64,000 nucleotides of DNA from Toxorhynchites rutilus septentrionalis (GCF_029784135.1 NC_073745.1:105262822-105326821); one strand, 5' to 3'. Positions 45,384-55,515 are shown, counted from the stretch's first letter. The notes: generated from the letters alone by a model not told the origin. Translations and numbers: made by a program.

Positions 45384-46681
45384 AAGGGTGTGTCACATCA
45401 AATTGCATCACGGAAAAAACGCTGTAGAAATTTAATTTTTAGGAATTATATCTTCAGCTTTCGCTTATAATCAGATAAGAGTGTATAGATCACGTTGGCC
45501 ATGCTTCACTGTCAATTTTTCGTAAATTTGGAAAAATGTCGTCGAACGAAAAAGAGCGTCGTGAATTAATCCTGCGCACTCATTTCGATAATCCGGAGTT
45601 GTCACATCGGGACATCGGTAAGATGCTGGGAATCGTCCAATCCACGGTCAGCAGAGTACTAAAACGATACTTCGAGAACCTAACCATCGACCGGAAGGTG
45701 AAGAACGGCAAAAATGGATGCTCCGTCAGTGAAAAAGATCACAAGCGCGTAGTTAAGCAGTTTAGACGTGATCCGAGAAGTTCGGTCCGGGATGTCGCCA
45801 ATAAGCTGAATTTGTCAAGTTCATTCGTCCAGCGGACCAAGCAGCGGGACGGCCTGCGTACATACAAGGTTCAGAAGGCTCCTAACCGCGACGAAAGACA
45901 AAACATGGTGGGGAAGACGCGAGCCCGGAAGCTGTACACCGAAATGCTGACGAAGCCGCATTGCCTGGTAATGGACGACGAAACCTACGTCAAAGCGGAC
46001 TTTCGTCAGCTGCCGGGCCTGTTGTTCTTCTCCGCAGAGGACAAATTCAGCGTTCCGGAGGAGATTCGCAAGCAGAAACTATCCAAGTTTGCCAAAAAGT
46101 ACATGGTGTGGCAAGCGATCTGCTCTTGCGGAAAGTGGAGCGCCCCCTTCGTGATAACCGGCACGGTACACGGGCAGGTTTACCTTAAGGAGTGCCTACA
46201 GAAGCGCTTACTACCACTATTGAAGCAGCACGAGGGCCCGACCATCTTCTGGCCGGATCTCGCTTCGTGCCACTATTCAAAGGACGTGTTGGAGTGGTAC
46301 GAAGCCAACGGGGTCACCTTCGTGCCAAAGGAAATGAACCCGCCCAACGCGCCGGAGCTTCGCCCAATAGAGAAATATTGGGCGATTATGAAGCAGGCCC
46401 TCCGGAAGAACCCAAAAGTTGTCAAATCGGAGGCGGACTTCAAGAGAAAATGGATTTCTGTTCAAAAAAAACTACAACCTGACGTTGTACAGAACCTTAT
46501 GGACGGGGTAAAAAGGAAGGTGCGAGCATACGGGCTTGGGCTCGAAGTATGAATAAAAAGAAAATGCCAAAAGTTGTTTAATAGTTTTTATTTTACTGTC
46601 TAAAATTTTCAAAAGGATCGGTCTACTGGGCGAATTTCTACAGCGTTTTTTCCGTGATGCAATTTGATGTGACACACCCTT
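45384..46681 (+). mobile_element. Intact DD37E (ITmD37E-type) transposon
   Basis: The 1,298-bp element is flanked by TA (45382-45383 and 46682-46683). Its terminal inverted repeats are identical over 49 bp (starting AAGGGTGTGTCACATCAAAT). The single ORF is intact. This makes it the best candidate for an autonomous element in the window. It lies in sense orientation within intron 1 and interrupts an H2A relic. Confidence 0.95.
45536..46552 (+). CDS. DD37E transposase, full length
   Basis: 338 residues catalysing cut-and-paste transposition at TA. The N-terminal bipartite helix-turn-helix includes LSHRDIGKMLGIVQSTVSRV and a second motif SVRDVANKLNLSSSFVQRT. These are followed by the basic, nuclear-localisation-like KTRARKLY. 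The catalytic core has D in VMDDETY, D in WPDLASCHYS and E in LRPIEKYW. I count 37 residues between the second D and the E, the spacing that defines ITmD37E. Start ATG 45536 lies 152 bp inside the left end. No stop or frameshift is present. The only near relative in the window (343-1347) has three stops and a 12-bp deletion. Confidence 0.95.
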   Translation: MSSNEKERRELILRTHFDNPELSHRDIGKMLGIVQSTVSRVLKRYFENLTIDRKVKNGKNGCSVSEKDHKRVVKQFRRDPRSSVRDVANKLNLSSSFVQRTKQRDGLRTYKVQKAPNRDERQNMVGKTRARKLYTEMLTKPHCLVMDDETYVKADFRQLPGLLFFSAEDKFSVPEEIRKQKLSKFAKKYMVWQAICSCGKWSAPFVITGTVHGQVYLKECLQKRLLPLLKQHEGPTIFWPDLASCHYSKDVLEWYEANGVTFVPKEMNPPNAPELRPIEKYWAIMKQALRKNPKVVKSEADFKRKWISVQKKLQPDVVQNLMDGVKRKVRAYGLGLEV

Positions 46682-46959
46682 TACCAGTGCACCAGTCCAC
46701 CTAGCCGGCGTTATATAGTTTCGGCCGCCGAAGTGATCGAGTTAGCTGGCAAAGCTGCTCGCGACGATAAGAAAACCCGCATTCGGAACAGAACACATTC
46801 GGTTCGGTGGACATCAAGACAACAGGCAGTTGCAGCGAGTGGCGAGTGGCAAACGCAATCGCAAAACGGCATTAGGTAGCAGAAGAAAAAAGTTTGTTCT
46901 TTATACAAACTGCTTTGGTGGCAAATCCAGAACAAGGCGGCATCGAGGGCGTTCGAAAT

Positions 46960-46975
46960 GGTTTTTTTCAAAACC
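46960..46975 (+). other. Histone-type 3' stem-loop
   Basis: GGTTTTTTTCAAAACC: a perfect six-base-pair stem with a TTTC tetraloop, downstream of H2A relic 1. Base content differs from the H3 hairpins, but the architecture is the same. Confidence 0.6.
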
Positions 46976-47018
46976 ACGTGTACTAAGTTTTCTAAATTGG
47001 AACCATTCCATAAAACAA

Positions 47019-47034
47019 GGCGCTTTTCAGGGCC
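47019..47034 (+). other. Histone-type 3' stem-loop with one mismatch
   Basis: GGCGCTTTTCAGGGCC has the histone hairpin form with a single G-G mismatch in the stem. A purine-rich AAAAAAGAG follows at 47049, like a downstream element. Confidence 0.65.
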
Positions 47035-47429
47035 ATTAAACCTTCCAAAAAAGAGTTTAGGAAATACAGTTCAATGCTTTCTAAAACATTATCCAAAATA
47101 ATAATAAAACACAAATTGATGTTTTCATAATTTGTTTGCCAGGATCTGATGAGTATGTGAATTTGGCAGTTGTTCTGAGCTTATTGATAGTTGGGGACTT
47201 TCCTGATTATTCAATTTTCACCAGTTCTTAAATTGTTTCCAGATTGAAAGTACACTAATTTACAATTAGTTCGACATTTAGCTAATTGAACGGACATGTA
47301 ATGCGACTTATTTAGTTGGACATTTTTGTAAACATAGAGATCCAAATTATGACCCCACATTGAAAGTCGACACTGTACCACTGTCATCGCAAATGTTCAA
47401 TTACAGGTTAAAATCGCCTCCAATGCGAC

Positions 47430-47600
47430 ACTGAGTGGCGCTTCGGGACGTCGCATTGAATGTAATTTACTGTACAACATGTCACATAGCTGGATGGGAT
47501 GAAATTTTCCAACTGTGAAAGCTGTGGCGAGTGGCAAACGCAATCGCTAAACAGAAAGGTTTAGCCGAACAAGATGGGGATATCGAGTGATAACAATACA
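47430..47600 (+). repeat. Duplicated histone-flank segment (copy A)
   Basis: The segment from CGTCGCATTGAATGTAATTT through GAAATTTTCCAACTGTGAAA to GATATCGAGTGATAACAA is repeated at 48160-48330 with few differences. It is evidence for tandem duplication of a histone-gene unit. Confidence 0.8.
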
Positions 47601-47630
47601 ATAAACTCTTTAGATTGAAGATAATTTTGT

Positions 47631-47646
47631 GATCCTGAAAAGGACC
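47631..47646 (-). other. Histone-type 3' stem-loop on the minus strand
   Basis: The minus strand reads GGTCCTTTTCAGGATC, a six-base-pair stem with one G-U pair and a TTTC loop. It is followed by a CTAAAGAGTT downstream-element-like block. It points to a lost divergent histone gene between 47650 and 47800; no coding trace is readable there. Confidence 0.65.
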
Positions 47647-47805
47647 CTTTTTAGCCTGCATGTGAATCCAACGAGCGAACAAATCGTAATGAATGTATTT
47701 TTTTGCCATCGCTCCCTTTTAACGCTCATTCGTTCGTCTCGTTGGACTCGCCCTTCTGGCTGAGTCTGCCAATTTGTCTCTATCCTGTGAGTGTGTACCG
47801 CTAGA

Positions 47806-47813
47806 GTATAAAA
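47806..47813 (+). promoter_or_regulatory. TATA box of H2A relic 2
   Basis: GAGTATAAAACACG lies about 70 bp upstream of the H2A relic start, the usual distance for a histone promoter. Neighbouring frames on both strands are not histones. Confidence 0.5.
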
Positions 47814-47875
47814 CACGCGGACCCCAAAAAAATATCTTATTTTCTTTCAAACCGTAAACCCGTGTGGTTGTACGG

Positions 47876-48150
47876 CATCGGCATCGTGGACGTAACAAAG
47901 GAGGACAAGTTAAGGGAAAGGCAAAGTCCCACTCGAACCGTGCAGGTCTCCAGTTCCCTGTTGGTCGCATTCACTGATTGCTCCGCAAGGGTAACTAGGC
48001 CGAACGGATTGGTGCCGGAGCACCAGTATACCTAACAGCGATTATAGAGTTTGCGGCTTGGCTTGCAAAGCTGCTCACGACAATCAGAAAACCCGCATCA
48101 AGAACAGAGCAGCTTCGGTTCGGCGCTCATCAAGGCAACAATTAGTTTCA
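47876..48150 (+). pseudogene. Histone H2A pseudogene 2
   Basis: It reads [33 protein letters not shown] and GAGAPVYLTAII, the H2A N-terminal tail and histone fold. The ATG is lost (GTG), and two codons are stops, one after GRIH (R to TGA) and one after RKGN (Y to TAG). A later frameshift disrupts the LAAEVLELAG region. The sequence is less deleted than relic 1. Confidence 0.88.
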
Positions 48151-48159
48151 GTGAGTGGC

Positions 48160-48330
48160 AAAGTGTTTCTCCGGCACGTCGCATTAAATGTAATTTACTG
48201 AACAACATGTCACAAGCTGGATGGGAAGAAATTTTCCAACTGTGAAAGCTGTGGCGAGTGGCAAACGCAATAGCTAAACAGGAAGGTTTAACCGAACAAG
48301 ATGGGAATATCGAGTGATAACAAAAACACA
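48160..48330 (+). repeat. Duplicated histone-flank segment (copy B)
   Basis: Second copy of the segment at 47430-47600, located between H2A relic 2 and the stem-loop at 48339. Confidence 0.8.
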
Positions 48331-48338
48331 ACACCAAA

Positions 48339-48354
48339 GGTTCTTTTCAGAACC
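48339..48354 (+). other. Histone 3' stem-loop (H2A relic 2)
   Basis: GGTTCTTTTCAGAACC is a perfect stem-loop, followed by ATAAAGAGTAAAC, a good histone downstream-element match. Confidence 0.8.
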
Positions 48355-48534
48355 ATCAACATGTTCATAAAGAGTAAACAGTAAACTAATCCATTTTTCA
48401 GGTGGATAGATAGGTATTCACGTAGGAGAAGAAAATAAAACAATATATTTAAAATATATATTTAACAAAAGCTGTCCCTTTTGTATAGTCCTACGTCACT
48501 CCGGTTATGTCCCCGACATTACCCACACGTCTTT

Positions 48535-49260
48535 TGTGTTCAATTCACTTCTTTGGAATTAACAATTTCTAAATAATAATAAACACTGAAACTCTTTATT
48601 AGCTATTGAATTACAGTTAGCAAATGGCGAAAAGCTTTATCTTCGGCTGATCTGATTTCGGAATAAGTCATTTGTCATTGTGTCAGTTGTCGTTGACAAT
48701 CAATGCAACGTGTCGACTTGATGTGGACCTGATTAAAAGGGCCTATCCTTCGTTATCCCTAACAAAAGGTTTTCGCATAACAAATTGTATGATTTTTATA
48801 CATGGTTTTGTTGAACTATGCCATCAAAGTTTCCGTCAATTTCATCCTTTACGCTCCTCCTTGAGCCGATACATAGTCGCTTTGAAAAATAGAGCCAATC
48901 GATTTCTGAACGTTGTTTTGTTAGCATTGTAAAACAAGAATATCACTCAACACACGCTGGTGAACGTGGACACATCAAAAAGTGTCCCACAAACGACCTT
49001 AGCAAGAGTGGAGAAGTGAGGTGACATTTCATAAGGTTCAACATTTTCATAAATCAAGGTATCTTCATGACTCGACGAAAAAAAACCCAAAGTTTATCAT
49101 TAAGAAGGTAGACAAAGAAAATGCACTTTAATTAAATAAATATTTAAATTTTAATTGAGAAAACAAATCTTTAAATTCGGTATTTTTGCTTACAATCTGT
49201 AATAATGTATATCGTTCTGAATCATATTTCGGACACTTTAAATGCTTAATGCCCTGATGA
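48535..49260. other. No recognisable feature
   Basis: AT-rich intronic DNA. I see no coding region, TIR or family repeat. Confidence 0.4.
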
Positions 49261-49262
49261 TA

Positions 49263-50546
49263 TTAGGCTGTCAAAAAAGTCCTGCGGTATTTCCGCGAGG
49301 TGTCGTTGTGAGCGCGTAGTTCCAGTTGTATTCATTGTATCGAGTCTTACTATAGCTTGTTGGAAAGGTGTTTTGCGCTATAATATAGTCCTTGACAGTG
49401 TTTTGTTTGGTTAAGTCGTTCGTGAGTTATAGTGTCGCAAATATGGAGCAAAATAAAGAGAAAATCCGACATATTTTACAGTACTACTATGACAAAGGCA
49501 AAAATGCATCTCAAGCTGCCAATAAAATTTGTGCAGTTTATGGACCCGATACAGTTTCCTTTTCACCGCACAACGATGGTTTCAACGTTTTCGTTCTGGT
49601 GTAGAGGTCGTCGAAGATGCGCCACGCTCCGGAAGGTCTGTCGTCGAAAATTGCGACAAAATCGCTGAATTAGCCGAGAAAGACCGACATAGTAGCAGCC
49701 GTAGCATCGGCCAAGAGCTGGGGATAAGTCATCAAACCGTTATTAACCATTTGAAGAAGCTTGGATCCACAAAGAAGCTCGATGTATGGGTGCCACACAC
49801 GTTGACGCAAAAAACATCTTTGACCGTATCGACGCATGTGAAACGCTGCTGAATGGCAACAAAATCGACCCGTTTCTGAAGCGGATGGTGACTGGCGATG
49901 AAAAGTGGGTCACTTACGACAACGTGAAGCGCAAACGGTCGTGGTCGAAGCCCGCTGAAGCGGCTCAGACGGTGGCCAAGCCCTCATAAACGGCCAGGAA
50001 GGTTCTGCTGTGTGTTTGGTGGGATTGTCAAGGAATAATCTATTTTGAGCTGCTTCCCTATGGCCAAACTCTCAATTCGGACCTGTACTGCCAACAACTG
50101 GACCGCTTGAAGGTAGCACTCATGAAGAAGAGGCCATCTTTGATAAACAGAGGCCGCATTGTCTTCCATCAGGACAACGCCAGGCCACACACTTCTTTGG
50201 TGACGCGCCAGAAGCTCCGGGAGCTCGGATGGGAGGTTCTTTTGCATCCGCCGTATAGTCCGGACCTTGCACCATGTGACTATCACCTGTTTTTGTCCAT
50301 GGCGAACGAGCTAGGTAGTCAGAAGTTAGCCGCAAAAGAGGCCTGTGAAAATTGGCTATCCGAGTTTTTTGCCAATAAGGAAGCGAACTATAACTATAAC
50401 AGGGGTATTAAGAAGTTGGCATCTCGTTGGGAACAAGTCATCGAACAAAACGGCGCATATTTGACTTGAAACAGATGATTGTAACTAATTTTATGAACAA
50501 ATGAAAATTCAAAAAAAAATACCGCAGGACTTTTTTGACAGCCTAA
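49263..50546 (+). mobile_element. mariner (DD34D) element, decayed
   Basis: The 1,284-bp element has perfect 30-bp inverted repeats starting TTAGGCTGTCAAAAAAGTCC. It is flanked by TA (49261-49262 and 50547-50548). The size and single ORF are those of a typical mariner. The transposase is broken. Confidence 0.93.
49443..50469 (+). pseudogene. mariner transposase, two frameshifts and a stop
   Basis: The start MEQNKEKIRHILQYYYDKG is a classical mariner N-terminus. The frame changes near 49555 (into AQRWFQRFRSGVEVVEDAPR) and again near 49790 (into DRIDACETLLNGNKIDPFLK). A TAA follows at 49987 before TARKVLLCVWW. Catalytic residues remain in TGDEKWV, FHQDNARPH and APCDYHLF. I count 34 residues between the last two, matching DD34D. 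It ends NGAYLT at 50469. Non-functional. Confidence 0.92.
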
Positions 50547-51359
50547 TATAACTAAAGGGTTACTCTAAACTTTAGAGTCTAAATAATCAATTTTGATATT
50601 AATTTTATAGTTATATTATCAGGGCATTTCAAGCATTTCAAGTTATTATTACAGGGTGCCCGAAATATGAAGCTGTTCGAATTATGATTCAGAAGAACGG
50701 TATACAGATTCTGTATCTGAGATTTGGCGAAAAATCTGAAAAATACCGAATATTTTGTATATGTGGCAGCCCTGGTTCAAATTTCAGAAGAAACTTTTCA
50801 GGTTAGACTTAATGTCGGACTCTGTTTTTGAGCCGTGTTCTTTGGTACGCGCATTTAACAGTTGAGTCGCGCTGTTTTCAAATGCTCAAATGATTTTCGA
50901 GATTTTCGTCAGATTTGTATTTCTTTTAAACTTTATTTGCCTTCTGTTTTCTATTTTTAAGATTCGTTATGTGTTGATTAAACCAACAACTGGAAGCAAA
51001 ATAAATTCAATATTAATGTGGGTGATGAAGTCCGAATGAGGTTGATTGAAATCTCGAAGACTTTCGCGCTTTTAACGCTTCCATCTCAACGTGTTTCTGT
51101 TTTCAGCATTATTGAGAAAGAAAAACTTAGAATACCAATTTGGATTTCTTTCATTTTAAGTGGACTTTTCATGCAATTGAAATTCTGGCGATATACCAAA
51201 ATTGTAATTGCTGATTGTTAAGACGATGTAGTTATTTCAGTATCCTCCACATAGTATAACGATACGTTCAAAATATTCAAATTCTGCCTCTCTCTACCAA
51301 AATATTCAAATTCATGCCTCTCTTTGGCATGGAGCTTTTCAAGTCATCCAGTTTGTCAA

Positions 51360-52941
51360 TGCACAATGGGCCAGGAGATGCATTTAAGTGGAAATTAGCA
51401 TTTAGAGCTCGACAGTTATTCTCTAGACAAAAACTGTCTTCGACAAAGTTGTTACACATGACAGAGCGCTCATTTTCATGTTGCCAAAAATAGGGTGACC
51501 AACATTTTCGAGGAAATAAAAAATATAACTTTTTTATCTCTATAGATAGAGGTAAATATAGTTCGACAATATTGTAGTCCCAGTTATTTGAGACATCTTT
51601 GTACAACAAAGTTTTTTTCTATCTCTTGAAATATAGCGCCTTTTTCCTGTGTTGCGTTGGGGTCACCATTAAAAAAACTGTTTTTTGCTCTAACTTTTAT
51701 ATTTCAAATTCTACATACAAACTGTCTTCGAAAGACTTTTAGATCATACTGATACAAACATTTTTTTTGACCAAAATTGTCGAAGAAATAAAAAATCTAA
51801 CTTTCTTAACTTTCTAGATAAAGATAAACATAGTTCGACAATGTACAATGGTCCAGGAGATGCATTTAAGTGGAAACTAGCATTTAGAGCTCGACAGTTA
51901 TTCTCTAGACAAAAACTGTCTTTGACAAAGTTGTTACTCATGATAGAGCGCTCGTTTCTATGTTGTCAAAAATAGGGTGACCAAAATTGTCGATGAAATA
52001 AAAAATCCAACTTTTTTATCTTTATAGATAATAGTAAACATAGTTCAACAATGTTGTAGCTCCAATTATTTGAGACATCTTTGTAGAACAAAGTTTTTCT
52101 CTATCTCTTGAAATAACCGATATAGCGCCTTTTTTCTAAGTTACGTTAGGGTCACCATGAAAAAAAACTGTTTTTTTGCTCTAACTTTTATGTTTCAAAT
52201 TTTACATGCAAATTGTCTTCAAAAGACTTTTAGAGCTTACTAATACAAACATTTTTCGATGCAGAACTTGTCAATATCTCAACTTTACTCAAAGTTATTG
52301 ATATTTCTTCCAAAAAAACATGCTCTTTTCATTTGTTTGTCATTCTTTCTGGGGCAAACGTAAACAAAGTTTATTGGCGGCATTTGAAAGATCATATTTC
52401 ACTCTATATGATGTGTGATTTGCAAAACCATGTTATTTTTTGTGATTGAGTAAATTAAAATTGAAATCATGAGTTCTTGGGTAAAAAACCATCAATGACT
52501 TTGAGTAGGATTAAGATATAGACAAGTTCTGCATCGCAAAATGTTGGTATCGGTAAGCTTTAAAAGTCGTATGAAGACAGTTTTGATATAGAATTTGAAA
52601 TATGAAAGTTAAAGCAAAAAAACACGTGACCATGAAACCCTAATGCAACTTAGAAAAAAGCGTTAAATCGATTATTTTAAAAGATAGAAAAAAAAACTGC
52701 AAAGTTGTTTAAAATAACTGGGGCTACAACATTGTTGATTTATGTTTATCTCTATCTATAAAAATAAGAAAGTTAGATTTTTCATTTCATCGACAATTTT
52801 GGTCACCCTATTTTTGATAACATAAAAATGAGCGCTCTATCATATGTAACAATTTTGTCGAAGACAGTTTTTGTCTAGAGAAAAACTGTCGAGCTCTTCA
52901 TGCTAATTTCCACTTAAATGCATCTCCTAGACCATTGTGCA
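51360..52941. repeat. Fold-back repeat with direct and inverted ~500-bp units
   Basis: The ends TGCACAATGGGCCAGGAGAT (51360) and the inverse CCATTGTGCA (to 52941) are matched. A unit containing GCATTTAAGTGGAAA, TAGAGCTCGACAGTTATTCT and AGGGTGACCAA occurs twice in direct order (from 51360 and 51845) and once inverted (52500-52941). The centre (52255-52555) is itself palindromic (GATGCAGAACTTGTC inverse GACAAGTTCTGCATC). No coding region and no clear TSD. Confidence 0.8.
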
Positions 52942-53029
52942 GTGAAATTTGGAGTTCTATCTGATGTTTAAGCGAATAATATTATATTTAGATGATCAAG
53001 TTCATCAGCTCTGTATTTAGCGGGATCAA

Positions 53030-53400
53030 AAGGGTGCGATCCACTCTTTGCTGTTAAAACCTGATCAAACAATCAATGGAGACTTCTACAGACAACAATT
53101 GATTGAACGTCCAGAACCAATAATATTCCGTCATGATAACGCTCGGCCTAATGTTGCTGCCCGAGTTCAAAAACATTTGGAAGATAGCGGATGGGAAATT
53201 TTGCTTCACCCGTGTTATAGCCCCATTCCGATTTGTTTCGATCGATACAGAACGCTTTGAGTGGAATACGTTTAACTTCAGAACAGAGTATCAAAAATTG
53301 ACTGGATTCATTGTTGGCTAAAAAAATTAACATTTTTCCCGCGACGGAATCTATCAACTGCCAGGAAGATGGGAAAAAAGAGGCTAGCAATGGTTAATAC
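53030..53400 (+). pseudogene. mariner transposase remnant
   Basis: It reads LLKPDQTINGDFYRQQL, IIFRHDNARPNVAARV and DSGWEILLHPCYSP, then, after disruption, a segment ending LPGRWEKR. This is a second mariner lineage, different from 49263-50546. No TIRs found. Confidence 0.8.
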
Positions 53401-53851
53401 TTTTAATATTTTATCAATTTTATTGTTCATTTTATTGTTCAAATAAATGAGTTTTTAGGCAGAAAAAAACCAAACGAATTTAGTTGCGCACCGAAAACTA
53501 TTCTGTTAAACGTTTCTAAGAAAAGTTCGTGAAAGTATTTCGAATTATGAGTGTTTCCATTGGAAGGAATATTATTTGTAAATATTTTTAACAACGTTTT
53601 CTATATTTAATTACTTCTATGCAACCAATTAATTATTCAATCACTTAAAAAACAGTATAAATGGAAATGCATTTCTATCAAAAAGAAATAGTATGTTGAA
53701 GTAGAAAGTTCAACTGCGTGGAATTGTTTCCAACAAAATGTATTTGGAACATCAATAAGAGAATTAAAATGGCTCAACCAATAATATCCAATTTGTAATT
53801 CAACATTTTTATTCATAACAACGATCGTTAGCTGATTGAAAAAACAGGAAG

Positions 53852-55515
53852 TGGGTTATATCTATGGTATAACCGCAAGGGTGACGTAGGACTATCGTTG
53901 ATTTAGAGATCATTTGTTTGAAGTTGAATCTGAATTCATTCTGAATGAAAGAATATTTGGAGAACTTCGAAAACGAGAGCGTTACGTTGCAGGCGCAAGG
54001 TTTTATGCATCCAATATTGGATACGTAAATATCCTACTGATGGGGAAGAATAATTTTCTATCCTGCTAATTGCGATTGATTGAAAAATCACAAAACCAAA
54101 TGTATTTGGTCACAGTGTTACATGGATAGAAAACATTCAAATAAACTCTTTCACATGAATGTATTTTTAAATTCCTAGAGGAACTGGCAGATTATTTTCC
54201 GGATCTTTCTCGATGCTGCACGGCATCCCAACGGAAAGAATTCCGTGCGTGTATGTGTATGTGTAGCGGCTGCTTCGATGGTCACCTTCTCTTCCCCCGA
54301 AGGATCGGCTTCCCTGTGCTCCCTCACAGTTTCAAACAAACTGCTTACGTTTCAGGGCAGATCTCGATCCTTCGCCGTCCAGCACCCTCAGCAACGATGT
54401 TGTCTTGTCGATGTCCTCACGAAAAATGAATGCGTCTCACCACCAGAATATCGCTAAAGTATGCTTTCTGTGCGTGATTGAATCGAGAGAAGGCGTGGTT
54501 TACGATGGCAGTTTGGAAGGCAAACTAGAGGGGAATGAACTCTCTGAGCTCGGAACTTTCGGCGACTGAACAATAATCGATTGCGGGCGCATACAATATT
54601 GGATACGGAAATATCCTACTGATGGGGAAGAATAATCTTCAGAAGCTATCCTGTTAATTGCAATTGATTGAAAAATCACAAAACCAGATGTATTTGGTCA
54701 CAGTGTTACATGGATAGAAAACATTAAAATAAACTCTTTCACATGAATGTAATTTTAAATTCCCAGAAGAACTGGCAGATTATTTTCAGTAACGTTTGGA
54801 TATTTCCACATTTTCCTTGATACTAGACGCCAACCAGTGGTTTATGCTAACTCGATAACCATCTGTTAATAGCACTTGATTGAAACATATTTGGTCACAG
54901 TGTTACATGTTTAGAAAACATTCAAATAAACTCTTTCACATGAATGTATTTTTAAATTCCCAGAGGAACTGGCAGATTAATTTCCGGATCTTTCTCGATG
55001 CTCAATGGCATCCAAAAAGAAAGAATTTCGTGCGTGTATGTGTGTGTGTAGCGGCTGCTTCGAGATCTTCCCGGGGAACCGTTTGTGGCATCACTCTCCT
55101 CCTGATGGATTCCTTTCTGGCCTAAGGTGCACAAACAGGCTCTTGGTGACACCGTTCATCCGCGCTTTCATGATAAATAAAGAGCTTCACCGCAACAGCG
55201 ACAACATGCTCCAATCGCTGTTCAATTAGAACTGAGAGGATTTCCGAGCGGCGCTCGCTTATATACCGATTGGTGATTTCAATAGCCTGTTTTGAAAGCA
55301 AATTTAAGACTATTGAAACAAGTTTTTGGATCAGAAAGTAACAAGTATAGAACGCGTAGACATTTTATCTTTCGAATGAAGTGTTTATCATACCATTTCG
55401 TTCAGTTGTTTAGGAGCTATTAACGCTCAAAATCTCGGTCTCCGGCGTAACGCTTTCGTTTTCGAAACTTTGATTTTACACCCCGGTATAGAAATGAAAG
55501 ACGTAGTCCTACGTC
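53852..55515 (+). repeat. Full-length copy of the palindrome-ended repeat
   Basis: About 1.66 kb, collinear with 7119-8705. It opens with hairpin GGTTATATC / GGTATAACC and GGGTGACGTAGGACTA, and ends GACGTAGTCCTACGTC (55500-55515). It contains an extra segment (54240-54580, also partly at 7730-7970) and GT-rich microsatellite blocks near 54245 and 55035. The short frames here are not conserved between copies. Confidence 0.83.
55230..55276 (-). promoter_or_regulatory. Candidate Pol II core promoter inside the repeat
   Basis: The minus strand has CCAAT, TATATAA (55259-55265) and initiator TCAGTT (55230-55235), the same set and spacing as at 8420-8466. It is antisense to the SLC6 gene. Confidence 0.45.

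Larger units (their letters stand above)
45276..46830 (+). pseudogene. Histone H2A pseudogene 1, split by DD37E element
   Basis: ATG 45276 starts MSGHGKGGKVKGKAKSRSNR, the H2A N-terminus. A deletion after EFP removes most of the GRIH region and rejoins at the codons for RKGNYAERV out of frame. The DD37E transposon (45384-46681) then interrupts it. The relic resumes with SAPVHLAGVI and, after stops, ELAGKAARDDKKTRIRNR. Upstream is a TATA-like CTTAAAAATCCC (45176 region) with initiator TCATTC about 30 nt on, plus a leader. The relic is therefore a DNA-level copy with its promoter and not a retrocopy. Confidence 0.87.
43814..48530 (-). repeat. Palindrome-family termini bracketing the histone relics
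   Basis: The left end is GACGTAGGACTACGTC (43814-43829), adjoining a segment matching, inverted, 16640-16830. The right end, on the minus strand, is hairpin GGTAATGTC / GACATAACC (loop GGG) followed by GTGACGTAGGACTA (48486-48530). Between them lie a DD41D element, two H2A relics and a DD37E element. Whether the two ends belong to one element is uncertain. Confidence 0.45.

Noticed and set aside
45961..46482. Frames of 75 and 96 codons inside the DD37E element
   Set aside because: Out-of-frame shadows of the intact transposase.
47482..47970. Minus-strand frames opposite the H2A relic as a divergent H2B
   Set aside because: None of the three frames shows H2B, H3 or H4 motifs; only the minus-strand hairpin supports a lost gene.
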